Positions 8,444 through 17,965 of a DNA stretch of 64,000 nt are shown in pieces. The stretch lies in NCBI GenBank assembly GCA_030704225.1, contig CP131915.1, forward strand, positions 1,302,001-1,366,000. The letters run 5' to 3'. This DNA comes from Kosakonia sp. H02. GTDB lineage: Bacteria; Pseudomonadota; Gammaproteobacteria; Enterobacterales; Enterobacteriaceae. A program made the translations under genes and the position numbers. Below the pieces are notes generated by a model. That model ran no database searches, was not told where the DNA came from, and saw only the letters and a program-made list of their open reading frames with translations. Within the stretch, counting starts at the first letter, position 1. Every line of letters begins with the position of its first letter.

Positions 8444-9640
8444 TCAGGCGATCACACCCAGTTGCTTACCAATGCGGGTAAAGGCTTCTACCGCGCGTTC
8501 AATTTGTTCAGCGCTATGCGCCGCAGACATCTGCGTGCGAATACGCGCCTGGCCTTTCGGCACCACCGGGAAGAAGAATCCGGTGACGTAAATCCCCTCT
8601 TTTTGCAGCTCGCGGGCAAAGTTTTGTGCGATTACCGCATCGCCCAGCATCACCGGGATGATGGCGTGATCGGCACCCGCCAATGTGAAGCCTGCGGCAC
8701 TCATTTTTTCGCGGAACAGGCGGGCGTTGGCCCACAAGCGATCGCGCAGTTCAGCCCCGGACTCCAGCATCTCCAGCACTTTGATGGATGCAGCGACAAT
8801 CGCCGGAGCCAGCGAGTTAGAGAACAAATACGGACGCGAGCGCTGACGCAGCCACTCCACGACCTCTTTGCGCGCAGCAGTGTAACCGCCCGACGCGCCG
8901 CCTAGCGCCTTACCCAACGTGCCGGTAATAATGTCGACACGGCCCATCACGTCGCAATATTCATGCGTACCGCGACCGTTCGCGCCAACAAAACCGACCG
9001 CGTGGGAATCATCCACCATCACCAGCGCATCGTATTTATCCGCCAGGTCGCAAACGCCCTTCAGGTTGGCAATCACGCCATCCATTGAGAACACGCCGTC
9101 GGTGGCAATCAGCACATGACGCGCACCGGCTTCGCGCGCTTCTTTCAGGCGCGCTTCCAGCTCTTGCATGTCGTTATTGGCATAGCGATAACGTTTCGCT
9201 TTACACAGACGCACGCCGTCAATGATAGAAGCGTGGTTCAGGGCATCGGAAATAATGGCGTCTTCGGCACCGAGCAGGGTTTCAAACAACCCGCCGTTGG
9301 CGTCGAAGCAGGAGGAGTAAAGAATAGAATCTTCCATGCCGAGGAACCCGGCCAGCTTCTGTTCCAGTGCTTTATGGCTGTCTTGCGTGCCGCAGATAAA
9401 GCGCACCGAGGCCATGCCGAAACCGTGGCTGTCCATGCCGGCTTTCGCTGCGGCTATCAGATCCGGGTGATTCGCCAGGCCAAGATAGTTATTGGCACAG
9501 AAGTTAATGACGTGGCTACCATCCGCCACGGTGATGTCAGCCTGCTGCGCCGACGTGATAATGCGTTCTTCTTTGAACAACCCTTCCGCACGTGCGGTTT
9601 GCAGATCGTTCGTTAACTGTTGATAAAAGTCCCCACGCAT
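8444..9640 (-). CDS. kbl: Glycine C-acetyltransferase (2-amino-3-ketobutyrate CoA ligase)
   Basis: A 398-residue PLP enzyme of the alpha-oxoamine synthase family that cleaves 2-amino-3-ketobutyrate with CoA into glycine and acetyl-CoA, completing threonine catabolism begun by Tdh. The PLP lysine is at residue 244 in ITGTLGKALGG, and the cofactor-binding VMVDDSHAVGFVG precedes it. Length equals the E. coli protein. First gene of kbl-tdh, divergent from hldD across a 214-base gap. Confidence 0.98.
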   Translation of the reverse strand: MRGDFYQQLTNDLQTARAEGLFKEERIITSAQQADITVADGSHVINFCANNYLGLANHPDLIAAAKAGMDSHGFGMASVRFICGTQDSHKALEQKLAGFLGMEDSILYSSCFDANGGLFETLLGAEDAIISDALNHASIIDGVRLCKAKRYRYANNDMQELEARLKEAREAGARHVLIATDGVFSMDGVIANLKGVCDLADKYDALVMVDDSHAVGFVGANGRGTHEYCDVMGRVDIITGTLGKALGGASGGYTAARKEVVEWLRQRSRPYLFSNSLAPAIVAASIKVLEMLESGAELRDRLWANARLFREKMSAAGFTLAGADHAIIPVMLGDAVIAQNFARELQKEGIYVTGFFFPVVPKGQARIRTQMSAAHSAEQIERAVEAFTRIGKQLGVIA

Positions 9641-9854
9641 CGCAATTCTCCAGACTGGGCAAATTTCGGCACATATTACCCAAAGCTATACGTTGATACG
9701 AGATGACGCGTCACTCCTTATCCATTTTGCAGCATAAATCACGCATAGCCATGCCGTTCGCCGGGGAATGGCTGAAGGGTTGGCAATGTAATGGTATGAT
9801 AAAGTTATGCGTGTCTGAGATTGTCTCAACGCTCCATTTTTCAAAGGTACAGTT

Positions 9855-10787
9855 ATGATCATCGTCACTGGCGGCGCAGGTTTTATCGGTAGCAACATCG
9901 TTAAGGCCCTGAATGATAAAGGCATCACCGATATTCTGGTGGTGGACAACCTGAAAGACGGCACCAAGTTTGTCAATCTTGTCGACCTGCACATCGCCGA
10001 CTACATGGATAAAGAAGATTTCCTGATCCAGATAATGTCCGGAGAAGAGTTCGGCGATATTGAAGCGGTATTCCACGAAGGTGCGTGTTCTTCCACCACC
10101 GAATGGGACGGCAAGTACATGATGGATAACAACTATCAGTACTCCAAAGAACTGCTGCACTACTGCCTGGAGCGTGAAATTCCCTTCCTGTACGCCTCGT
10201 CCGCAGCGACGTATGGTGGCCGCACGTCTGACTTTATTGAATCCCGCGAATATGAAAAACCGCTCAACGTCTACGGCTACTCCAAAATGCTGTTTGATGA
10301 GTACGTGCGCGGCATTCTGCCGGAAGCGAATTCACCCATTGTTGGCTTCCGCTACTTCAACGTTTATGGCCCACGTGAAGGGCACAAAGGCAGCATGGCG
10401 AGCGTGGCTTTCCACCTCAACACCCAGTTGAACAACGGGGAAAGCCCGAAACTGTTCGAAGGCAGCGATAACTTCAAGCGCGATTTCGTCTACGTTGGCG
10501 ATGTGGCAGCGGTAAACCTGTGGTTCTGGGAAAACGGCGTATCCGGCATCTTTAACCTGGGTACTGGTCGCGCGGAATCTTTCCAGGCCGTGGCCGATGC
10601 GACCCTCGCCTTCCACAAAAAAGGCAGCATCGAATACATTCCGTTCCCGGATAAACTGAAAGGCCGCTACCAGGCATTTACCCAGGCGGATCTGACGAAT
10701 CTGCGTGCCGCAGGCTACGACAAGCCGTTTAAAACTGTTGCCGAAGGCGTAACCGAATATATGGCCTGGCTGAATCGCGACGCGTAA
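9855..10787 (+). CDS. hldD: ADP-L-glycero-D-manno-heptose 6-epimerase
   Basis: Converts ADP-D-glycero- to ADP-L-glycero-manno-heptose, the donor used by WaaC, WaaF and WaaQ for the LPS inner core. A 310-residue short-chain dehydrogenase/epimerase with the NADP motif TGGAGFIGSN at residues 5-14 and the catalytic YxxxK at Tyr140/Lys144 (YGYSK). First gene of hldD-waaF-waaC-waaL, with junctions of only a few bases. Confidence 0.98.
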   Translation: MIIVTGGAGFIGSNIVKALNDKGITDILVVDNLKDGTKFVNLVDLHIADYMDKEDFLIQIMSGEEFGDIEAVFHEGACSSTTEWDGKYMMDNNYQYSKELLHYCLEREIPFLYASSAATYGGRTSDFIESREYEKPLNVYGYSKMLFDEYVRGILPEANSPIVGFRYFNVYGPREGHKGSMASVAFHLNTQLNNGESPKLFEGSDNFKRDFVYVGDVAAVNLWFWENGVSGIFNLGTGRAESFQAVADATLAFHKKGSIEYIPFPDKLKGRYQAFTQADLTNLRAAGYDKPFKTVAEGVTEYMAWLNRDA

Positions 10788-10789
10788 GT

Positions 10790-11836
10790 ATGAAAATTTT
10801 GGTCATTGGCCCGTCCTGGGTAGGCGACATGATGATGTCGCAAAGCCTTTACCGCACGCTTAAAGCGCGCTTTCCCCAGGCGATAATTGATGTGATGGCA
10901 CCTGCGTGGTGCCGTCCGCTTTTATCCCGTATGCCGGAAGTCAACGAAGCGATTCCGATGCCGCTCGGTCACGGCGCGCTTGAGATTGGCGCACGCCGTA
11001 AGTTGGGCCATAGCCTGCGCGAGCGGCGTTACGACCGTGCGTATATCCTGCCTAACTCGTTTAAATCCGCACTGGTGCCGTTTTTTGCCGGCATTCCACA
11101 CCGAACCGGCTGGCGTGGCGAAATGCGCTACGGCTTGCTTAATGATGCGCGCGTACTAGATAAGCAAGCCTGGCCGCTGATGGTGGAACGTTATGTTGCG
11201 CTGGCTTATGACAAAGGTGTGATGCACTCGGCGAAGGATCTGCCGCAGCCGCTGTTGTGGCCGCAATTGCAGGTTCATGACAGTGAGAAATTACAGGTTT
11301 GCGCCACGTTTGATATCTCTGATGAGCGGCCAATGATTGGCTTTTGCCCCGGCGCAGAGTTTGGCCCGGCCAAGCGCTGGCCGCACTATCACTATGCTGA
11401 GCTGGCAAAACAACTCATTGATGAAGGTTATCAGGTACTGCTGTTTGGCTCGGCCAAAGATCACGAAGCGGGCAACCAGATTCTGGCCTCGCTGAATACT
11501 GAACAGCAGGCGTGGTGCCGCAATCTGGCTGGCGAAACGCAGCTGGAGCAAGCCGTGGTGCTGATAGCCGCATGCAAAGCTGTTGTCAGCAATGATTCTG
11601 GCCTGATGCACGTTGCCGCCGCACTCGACCGCCCGCTGGTTGCGCTGTATGGCCCAAGCAGCCCGGATTTCACCCCGCCGCTGTCGCACAAAGCGCGCGT
11701 TATTCGTCTTATCTCCGGCTATCACAAAGTGCGCAAAGGCGACGCCGCCGAAGGGTATCACCAGAGCCTGATCGACATTACGCCGCAGCGCGTGCTGGAA
11801 GAGCTGAACGGCTTGTTGCTGGACGCGGAAGGGTAA
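10790..11836 (+). CDS. waaF: LPS heptosyltransferase II
   Basis: A 348-residue family 9 glycosyltransferase that adds the second L-glycero-D-manno-heptose to the Kdo2-lipid A inner core on the inner face of the cytoplasmic membrane. Key segments are the N-terminal MKILVIGPSWVGDMMMSQSL, the donor-binding FCPGAEFGPAKRWP and VSNDSGLMHVAAAL. It starts 2 bases after hldD and ends 3 bases before waaC. Confidence 0.98.
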   Translation: MKILVIGPSWVGDMMMSQSLYRTLKARFPQAIIDVMAPAWCRPLLSRMPEVNEAIPMPLGHGALEIGARRKLGHSLRERRYDRAYILPNSFKSALVPFFAGIPHRTGWRGEMRYGLLNDARVLDKQAWPLMVERYVALAYDKGVMHSAKDLPQPLLWPQLQVHDSEKLQVCATFDISDERPMIGFCPGAEFGPAKRWPHYHYAELAKQLIDEGYQVLLFGSAKDHEAGNQILASLNTEQQAWCRNLAGETQLEQAVVLIAACKAVVSNDSGLMHVAAALDRPLVALYGPSSPDFTPPLSHKARVIRLISGYHKVRKGDAAEGYHQSLIDITPQRVLEELNGLLLDAEG

Positions 11837-11839
11837 TCG

Positions 11840-12799
11840 ATGCGGGTACTGATCGTTAAAACATCCTCAATGGGTGATGTGCTTCACACGCTCCCCGCAT
11901 TGACCGATGCCGCACAGGTTATTCCCGGTATCCGTTTTGACTGGGTGGTGGAAGAGGGTTTTGCCCAAATCCCGTCCTGGCATGCTGCGGTTGATCGCGT
12001 GATCCCGGTCGCGATTCGACGCTGGCGCAAAGCGTGGTTTTCCGCGCCGATCGCTGCCGAGCGCAAAGCTTTTCGCAAAGCTGTGCAAGCAGAGCATTAT
12101 GATGCCGTTATCGACGCGCAAGGTCTGGTGAAAAGCGCCGCGCTGGTCACCCGGCTGGCGCATGGCGTTAAACATGGGATGGACTGGCGCACCGCGCGCG
12201 AACCGCTGGCAAGCCTGTTTTATAACCGTCGCCACCACATTGCAAAGCAGCAACATGCCGTGGAACGAACCCGCGAACTGTTCGCCAAAAGCCTTGGTTA
12301 TGTGAAACCGCAGATCCAGGGTGATTACGCCATTTCTGACCATTTTGCCGTGGCAGAAACCGCGCATGCGCCGTACGCCGTTTTCTTACATGCAACGACT
12401 CGCGACGATAAACACTGGCCGGAGAGCCACTGGCGACAGTTGATAGCGCTGTTGGCGAAGAGCGGTTTGCAGATAAAACTGCCCTGGGGTGCTCCCCATG
12501 AAGAAGCACGCGCTAAACGGCTGGCTGAAGGGTTTGATTACGTTGAAGTATTACCGAAGTTGAGTCTTGGAGAGGTCGCGCAGGTGCTTGCGGGTGCGCA
12601 GTTTGTGGTATCCGTGGATACGGGCTTGAGTCATTTGACTGCGGCGCTGGATCGACCAAATATCACGTTATATGGCCCGACCGACCCAGGGCTAATTGGC
12701 GGGTATGGGAAAAATCAGCATGTATGTCGCGCAATCGACCGGGATTTAGCCCATTTAAATGCGGATACCGTATTAAGTGAAATTGAAAAATTAATTTAA
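11840..12799 (+). CDS. waaC: LPS heptosyltransferase I
   Basis: A 319-residue family 9 glycosyltransferase that attaches the first heptose to Kdo2-lipid A. Visible motifs are MRVLIVKTSSMGDVLHTLPA with the catalytic aspartate, VFLHATTRDDKHWPE and VSVDTGLSHLTAALD. The gene follows waaF closely and is followed 10 bases on by waaL; base composition turns sharply AT-rich at this junction. Confidence 0.98.
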   Translation: MRVLIVKTSSMGDVLHTLPALTDAAQVIPGIRFDWVVEEGFAQIPSWHAAVDRVIPVAIRRWRKAWFSAPIAAERKAFRKAVQAEHYDAVIDAQGLVKSAALVTRLAHGVKHGMDWRTAREPLASLFYNRRHHIAKQQHAVERTRELFAKSLGYVKPQIQGDYAISDHFAVAETAHAPYAVFLHATTRDDKHWPESHWRQLIALLAKSGLQIKLPWGAPHEEARAKRLAEGFDYVEVLPKLSLGEVAQVLAGAQFVVSVDTGLSHLTAALDRPNITLYGPTDPGLIGGYGKNQHVCRAIDRDLAHLNADTVLSEIEKLI

Positions 12800-12809
12800 A
12801 GGAAATTCA

Positions 12810-14063
12810 ATGTTAGTTTCTTTAACGCAGCAAAACTGGAAGGGATATTGCGCTAAAGTCTCTTCCGTTCTGGAAAAAGCGACATTTTTCTTTAGCGCAG
12901 CCGCGTTACTGGTTGCGATGGTTGATAATAATTTCAGTATGAAGCTGTTCAATATCTGCGGCATTATGGCAGTGTTGACACTGATATTAAAAGCAAAATC
13001 AAACAGTATTAATTGGAAAGTGGCTGCCTTACCGGGATCCATTCTTTTTATCGGCATTATTAATTTGATTTGGTACGAAGTATTCAAAGCCGATAATTCA
13101 CCATTCAAGGCAACATACCATAACTATATTAATACGGCGCGAGTGTTTATTTTTGGCGCGTTTATTGTCTTTTTGGCTGCCACGTCAAAATTGAAATACA
13201 AAAACACCGCCATTCTTTATCTGCTTTATCTTATTTCTTTCGTTATTTTAGGCTATGCGGCATATCAGAAATTTGCCGTTGGAATGGAAAGAATCGATTT
13301 TGGCATAGGCTCTTCAACGGGCGCAGCCTACTCTATCATGCTCATTGGGCTTATCAGCGCCATATCCATACTTAATACGCCTAAAAGTCATCCGTTTTTA
13401 TTTATAATAAATGTGGCCGTGGTTTTTGCTGCGTTGATGTTAACGCAAACGCGCTCATCGCTCCTTATTTTCCCAGTGATTTGCTGCATTACCATCGTCA
13501 CCTATTACCTTGAAAATCCGAAGAGACTGTTTCTGGCAATATGTGGATTTCTGGTTCTGCTGATTGTTCTCGGATTGGTTTTCAGCCAGCCGATAGCGAA
13601 ACGCTATAATGCTGCGGTCAATGATATTGACTTATATCAGCAAGGCTCAGGCAATACCTCCCTCGGAGCCCGTCTTGCTATGTATGAGGCCGGCATTAAC
13701 TTATTCGAGGATTCGCCATTAAAATGGCGATCGGCTGAAGAACGCTCGAAAAATGTTTCGCAAATGATAACTCAGGATAAAACGTTAAGCCCTGTGCGCT
13801 TATTTACAAATATCCATTTACACAACGAGATCATTGAAAGTGCGTCGCTAAAAGGAATCTTTGGTGCGCTTTCTATTGTGGCTTTTTACGTTGCGCTGCT
13901 GTTTTCGGTCTATTATTTCAAATCGTTAGGATTGTTTGCTTATTCACTGGCGATTATTGGCACTGGCTTAAGTGATGTGATTATTTGGGCGAGAAGTATA
14001 CCGATTATTATAATTTGTGGAATAGCGCTTTTACTATTATTCAATAAACAACGCAGTGAATAA
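12810..14063 (+). CDS. waaL: O-antigen ligase WaaL
   Basis: A 417-residue polytopic inner-membrane enzyme that transfers undecaprenyl-linked O-antigen to the finished lipid A-core on the periplasmic side. Around a dozen hydrophobic segments are visible, with the large periplasmic loop holding the conserved arginine/histidine region (SLGARLAMYEAG, then IHLHNEIIESASLKG) and the family ending GLSDVIIWARSIPIII. AAGGAAA lies just ahead of the ATG. Much more AT-rich than hldD-waaFC upstream, fitting exchange together with the outer-core genes. Last gene of its operon and convergent with waaU. Confidence 0.95.
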   Translation: MLVSLTQQNWKGYCAKVSSVLEKATFFFSAAALLVAMVDNNFSMKLFNICGIMAVLTLILKAKSNSINWKVAALPGSILFIGIINLIWYEVFKADNSPFKATYHNYINTARVFIFGAFIVFLAATSKLKYKNTAILYLLYLISFVILGYAAYQKFAVGMERIDFGIGSSTGAAYSIMLIGLISAISILNTPKSHPFLFIINVAVVFAALMLTQTRSSLLIFPVICCITIVTYYLENPKRLFLAICGFLVLLIVLGLVFSQPIAKRYNAAVNDIDLYQQGSGNTSLGARLAMYEAGINLFEDSPLKWRSAEERSKNVSQMITQDKTLSPVRLFTNIHLHNEIIESASLKGIFGALSIVAFYVALLFSVYYFKSLGLFAYSLAIIGTGLSDVIIWARSIPIIIICGIALLLLFNKQRSE

Positions 14064-14070
14064 TAAAATA

Positions 14071-14099
14071 AATATTGGCCACTCGCTGTGGCCAATATT
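14071..14099. terminator. Strong hairpin between convergent waaL and waaU
   Basis: A perfect 12-base stem (AATATTGGCCAC/GTGGCCAATATT) with a 5-base loop, T-rich on the minus-strand exit (TATTTTATT). It overlaps the waaU stop codon and likely terminates the waaQ-to-waaU transcript; it may also serve waaL. Confidence 0.8.
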
Positions 14100-15165
14100 A
14101 TCTCTGCATAAATACTTTTTCCAAAGCTTCCAGTAAAGTGCGATTGTCAATATCGCTGACAAAGCATGTCGGCGAAATAATTTGCAGAGCATTGGGGCTA
14201 TTTGGCGACCAAATTAATGGCGAAGGGTATTCCGGGTTACGTGCTTCTGGATAGAGAGCAAGCATAGGGCGGTTGTAAGCGGCTGCGATATGCACCAGAG
14301 CAGTATCAACGGATACAACGTACTCACAGAATTTGGTGAGTGCGACGGTATAAATAAAATCCTTATGCGGCAGCGTTTCTTTATCGTGCACAGGTATTAA
14401 CGGTAAATCGTCTGGATGCCCCGTATAAATAATTCTCAGCTCAGGGTAGTGCTCGCTTATCCAACTATGCACAAGGGTTATTTGCTCTGGCGTGAGCCTG
14501 CAAATCTTTTTCGCACCTAATGGATTGATCATCACGACTTTCGAGTCACCGATGAACGCTTTTACTGACGATTCAATATCCGCAGGAACCGACAGGTCAT
14601 AACTATAATCAAAGCCTGTATCGCTCCCAAAAAGCTGCTTCGCAATCACCTGTGTGCGTGTCGACATATGTTCTTTCAGGTTTTCATCGTGCGGGTGATA
14701 ACGGGAATAATAACGTTTATACCATTTATCAAATCCGAGAACGTAAGTGTTATGAAAACCCGAAAGGAGTAGCGAATGATTAAAACAAGGAAAAGTCTCG
14801 AAGGGATCTAATACGACATCAAACTGAAACTTCTTCAGCTCGTTACGAAGTTTCAATGTATCAGCGACACTGTTTGATTTTTTGATAATAAAGTGAGTGA
14901 TATGCGGATGCGATTTGAGAAACGCATGCCCAGCCCCACAGGATACGATAGATAATTTAATATTTTTATTTGCTAATATCCGATAGAGTGCGCTGAGAAC
15001 GATGAGATCACCAATTTTGCTATTGTCATGAATTAGCAAACAGTTTTTTACGGTTGCACCATCGATAAACGGATCATGTTTATTTTTAAAAAGAAAAGAA
15101 AGAATATTTATTTTTATGAGATTAATTAGATACTTTTTTTTCTTGTGGAATGTTCCAAGGCGCAT
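14098..15165 (-). CDS. waaU: LPS outer-core glycosyltransferase, WaaU-like (GT9)
   Basis: A 355-residue family 9 glycosyltransferase, distal gene of the core operon. It matches E. coli K-12 WaaU (RfaK) through the N-terminal MRLGTFHKKK, VLDPFETFP, INPLGAKKICRLT and the heptosyltransferase-like VSVDTALVHIAAAY. K-12 WaaU is thought to add a terminal outer-core residue (heptose, from family membership); the sugar used here is not certain. It is not related to the GT4-type waaK found at this place in Salmonella. AT-rich; the stop lies inside the terminator hairpin. Confidence 0.85.
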   Translation of the reverse strand: MRLGTFHKKKKYLINLIKINILSFLFKNKHDPFIDGATVKNCLLIHDNSKIGDLIVLSALYRILANKNIKLSIVSCGAGHAFLKSHPHITHFIIKKSNSVADTLKLRNELKKFQFDVVLDPFETFPCFNHSLLLSGFHNTYVLGFDKWYKRYYSRYHPHDENLKEHMSTRTQVIAKQLFGSDTGFDYSYDLSVPADIESSVKAFIGDSKVVMINPLGAKKICRLTPEQITLVHSWISEHYPELRIIYTGHPDDLPLIPVHDKETLPHKDFIYTVALTKFCEYVVSVDTALVHIAAAYNRPMLALYPEARNPEYPSPLIWSPNSPNALQIISPTCFVSDIDNRTLLEALEKVFMQR

Positions 15166-15203
15166 TTTTCGTACCGATAAAAGAAGTTATAGATTCGAAG
15201 AGA

Positions 15204-16061
15204 CTAGTTAGCAAAAGTATTCGCGTTACGATCGAAATTTATACCTTCATTAAATTTATTATCGTTCCGATAAGATAACTTGTCCATCTCGTCAGATTTA
15301 ATAAAGGGAATAATATCGCGGCTGATAGCTGTATCATCCGACAAATTATAAATATTAATATCAGTAACTTTGTCTCGCATAAATTTAAAGAAAGGAACTA
15401 TTTTATGTAAATCATTGCTAAGCTCAGATGGCATTGGGTTAGTAATTTCATCATAAAAACGACGGCAGGTATTAGTCAGATCCAGACCTGAACATACAAT
15501 CGCAGTGTACTGAAGTGAGTACGCAATTTGAATTGCTGTATAAGCAACCGTATGGCAAGAACAATATCCCAACGCAATATCTTTACTGAAGCCAACCAAA
15601 CGCGCTTTTTTGGACCATGGAACATCGATTAGTAAGCTTTTGTGTAATCGAGACTTCAATGAAAGTCGCAATTTTTTGAAAAAACCACCTTTTTCACGTT
15701 TATAGAATGCCTGTAAAATCAGGCAATTCTCACGCAAATATTTCTTATCTTCTTCTGATGCCTCTGCATAAACATCCGTATTTATAATCGTAAAACGACT
15801 ATTACGGCTGAATCTGTAAAAGTCATCGCGCCTTTGCAACAAAAAGCGTGCATCAGTCAACGTATAGATAAATGGCGTAACACCATTATCGATAAGATAG
15901 GCTGCCGATCCGTTAACAGCGATGATGTCTCTATTTCGTAAAAGAGAGAGCGGAGTCTTCTTTGATGTCGGTCCCGACAGGAAAATCACCACATCGTCTG
16001 ATGTTCTGTGTTTTATCAGGCGTTCAACACAGGCGTGTGTAATATATTTTATATTGTTCAT
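15204..16061 (-). CDS. waaZ: LPS core biosynthesis protein WaaZ
   Basis: A 285-residue protein matching RfaZ of E. coli and Salmonella. Diagnostic stretches are DDVVIFLSGPTSKKTPLSLL, DIIAVNGSAAYL, GFSKDIALGYCSCHT and CSGLDLTNTCRRFYDE. In E. coli, WaaZ is needed for the alternative core form carrying a third Kdo linked with rhamnose added by WaaS; no waaS is present here, so the acceptor structure is unclear. 38 bases separate it from waaU, while 139 AT-rich bases without a gene separate it from waaY upstream. Confidence 0.9.
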   Translation of the reverse strand: MNNIKYITHACVERLIKHRTSDDVVIFLSGPTSKKTPLSLLRNRDIIAVNGSAAYLIDNGVTPFIYTLTDARFLLQRRDDFYRFSRNSRFTIINTDVYAEASEEDKKYLRENCLILQAFYKREKGGFFKKLRLSLKSRLHKSLLIDVPWSKKARLVGFSKDIALGYCSCHTVAYTAIQIAYSLQYTAIVCSGLDLTNTCRRFYDEITNPMPSELSNDLHKIVPFFKFMRDKVTDINIYNLSDDTAISRDIIPFIKSDEMDKLSYRNDNKFNEGINFDRNANTFAN

Positions 16062-16200
16062 AAGGAACCTATTGGGATTAATGCATATTAATAAACAAAG
16101 TTATTAATATGGTTACTTCATATACTGGGTAGAATTGTAAGATACTATTAGCCTAAACAACAATTAGCGGCTTGCTATATCTAAACGATATAAATACTTG

Positions 16201-16902
16201 CTAACGAATTTGTTTCCCTTTGATCTTACGAATAAAGTTTCTAAATTTTTTCTTATAGATAAATTGATAGTAACCAACATCTTTGGTGGTATTGACAATG
16301 CCATAGTGCCGTTCTAAATCGATTCGATCTTTTGCTTTTCTGAGTGAGGAGGGGGACTTTCCTGATAAATCGATAATACGAACCTCGCCGTTCTGTATTA
16401 TAAAGTTTCCTTTGTGTGGATCACCGGAAACCATACCATTCTGATGTAACGCTGATATCGAAGCCTTTATTTTTTGTTTTAATTCATCGTCTATAGCTTC
16501 GTAATCAGCAAGTTCAACGCCTTCAATATACTCGATCAACATAATATATGAATGCGTGAAACGAAAGGTTTTCTTTGCCGCTAACAGATAAAAATCATTA
16601 ATGATATTTACACCATTTTTCCGCATACGATCCGTTTGGTGAAATAACGCTTCATAATAATCGCCTTTAAAAATAGACTTGAGGAAGCGTTCAGTCCTCT
16701 TCTCTTTTGGAACGAATATTTTTAATATGAATTTTCCATACTGTGTATCAATCAGCAACACTTTCGTATCATCAATACTACGAAAGACTTTTAAGATATT
16801 TATATTATACGAAAGGAAATCATTAAATATTTTTAGATAGTTTTCACCACCATTTTTTTTGGTAAAAACTTCATAATCTCCAACTGTGTATTTGTCATTC
16901 AT
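16201..16902 (-). CDS. waaY: LPS core heptose(II) kinase WaaY
   Basis: A 233-residue kinase of the WaaY/WaaP-like protein-kinase fold that phosphorylates heptose II of the inner core, helping seal the outer membrane with divalent cations. The catalytic loop MVSGDPHKGNFII and the DFG-like IIDLSGKSPSSLRKAKDR are clear, as is the nucleotide lysine in GKFILKIFVP. I chose ATG at 16902 because it gives the expected length (E. coli 232); a TTG twelve bases earlier is possible. Lies between waaJ and waaZ in the core operon. Confidence 0.92.
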   Translation of the reverse strand: MNDKYTVGDYEVFTKKNGGENYLKIFNDFLSYNINILKVFRSIDDTKVLLIDTQYGKFILKIFVPKEKRTERFLKSIFKGDYYEALFHQTDRMRKNGVNIINDFYLLAAKKTFRFTHSYIMLIEYIEGVELADYEAIDDELKQKIKASISALHQNGMVSGDPHKGNFIIQNGEVRIIDLSGKSPSSLRKAKDRIDLERHYGIVNTTKDVGYYQFIYKKKFRNFIRKIKGKQIR

Positions 16903-16922
16903 AAAATAAACCAACGCTTGTT

Positions 16923-17945
16923 TTAATTTTGATAAAGAGAATATTTTCTTAATAGATATTGAAAACCAGCGATAAGCCCTGCGTAGTATTTATGCTGGAT
17001 TAACAGGTGCTTATATCTTTTTTTGAATTCAATAAACGTTCTTGCATCACGAGGAGGCTGATCCTTCCATGGTGAAGCAGCCAAAGCCTGTTGATAATAG
17101 ACAGTTGATGGATAAGTTGCCCATTTATGCCAGGGTTTAGTGGCGCCGGTATAATGTATCAGCACGGTGTCATCGTGAATAAGCTGTTTATATTGCTGGT
17201 GAGTACGATCTTTCAGTTCACTTTTTATAGTGTAAATCGTATTAAACCTACTCGGCAGGTAAAGTACTTTATCTTTTAATAGTACATTCAGTACATCCTG
17301 ATCTGGGTACTTATATTTAATTCCTTTACTGTCATCGTTCAGGAGAATTGAGAACGTGCGGTTAGTCAAATCGTTACGAACCCACTCCTTGAGATTCGCT
17401 AATACAACACCTGAGTTGAAGTAATTATCTTTTATACCAGGATCTTTAAGCCTTTCTGCCGCTTTATTTTGCATCGAATCAACATCTCTGACAACTGCGG
17501 CAGCAACATCTTTCAAATTACAGGCAGCCAACTCATCCAGTCGGCCTTTGCAAAAGACGTCAGCATCCAGATACAGTAATTTATCAAGTTTATTACTGAA
17601 ATATTCAAAGGCAAATAATCTGAAGTACATTGCCCGTGACCATACTTTGGTACTGGGAAGATCCGCAAGACATTCTGAATTTATCAAATAGAGGCTGATT
17701 TTAATTTGATATTTTTTCGCGAGACTGGCAATTCGTTCAAGAAAGCATGCATCGTACTCATCACAAATGATATGGTACTCAATATTGATATTGTTATTTA
17801 TCACAATTGAAGTTATTGAGACACCGACCCAATCAAGGTAGTTTCGGTCAATACCATAGGCGATGTCTAACGCGTTTGTTATATTTCTATCGCTATAATC
17901 ATAACGTTCAAATTCTGTAATTTTGATTGCGGGAAATGAGTCCAC
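16923..17945 (-). CDS. waaJ: LPS outer-core alpha-1,2-glucosyltransferase (WaaJ/WaaR family, GT8)
   Basis: A 340-residue retaining family 8 glycosyltransferase. The N-terminus MDSFPAIKI, AYGIDRNYLDWVGVSITSIV, the metal-binding LLYLDADVFCKG and the C-terminal HYTGATKPWHKWA match RfaJ closely. In Salmonella WaaJ and E. coli K-12 WaaR the enzyme adds a glucose in alpha-1,2 linkage to the outer-core hexose. Specificity here is inferred from position and similarity. It begins 20 bases after the preceding GT8 gene, of which it is a distant paralogue. Confidence 0.88.
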   Translation of the reverse strand: MDSFPAIKITEFERYDYSDRNITNALDIAYGIDRNYLDWVGVSITSIVINNNINIEYHIICDEYDACFLERIASLAKKYQIKISLYLINSECLADLPSTKVWSRAMYFRLFAFEYFSNKLDKLLYLDADVFCKGRLDELAACNLKDVAAAVVRDVDSMQNKAAERLKDPGIKDNYFNSGVVLANLKEWVRNDLTNRTFSILLNDDSKGIKYKYPDQDVLNVLLKDKVLYLPSRFNTIYTIKSELKDRTHQQYKQLIHDDTVLIHYTGATKPWHKWATYPSTVYYQQALAASPWKDQPPRDARTFIEFKKRYKHLLIQHKYYAGLIAGFQYLLRKYSLYQN

Positions 17946-17965
17946 TGCATCACCTATGTGTTTTT

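Noticed and set aside
9641..9854. Heat-shock (sigma-32) promoter upstream of hldD
   Set aside because: Known for E. coli hldD, but no pair of elements with acceptable match and spacing could be made out here; TATGAT near 9796 may be a sigma-70 -10.
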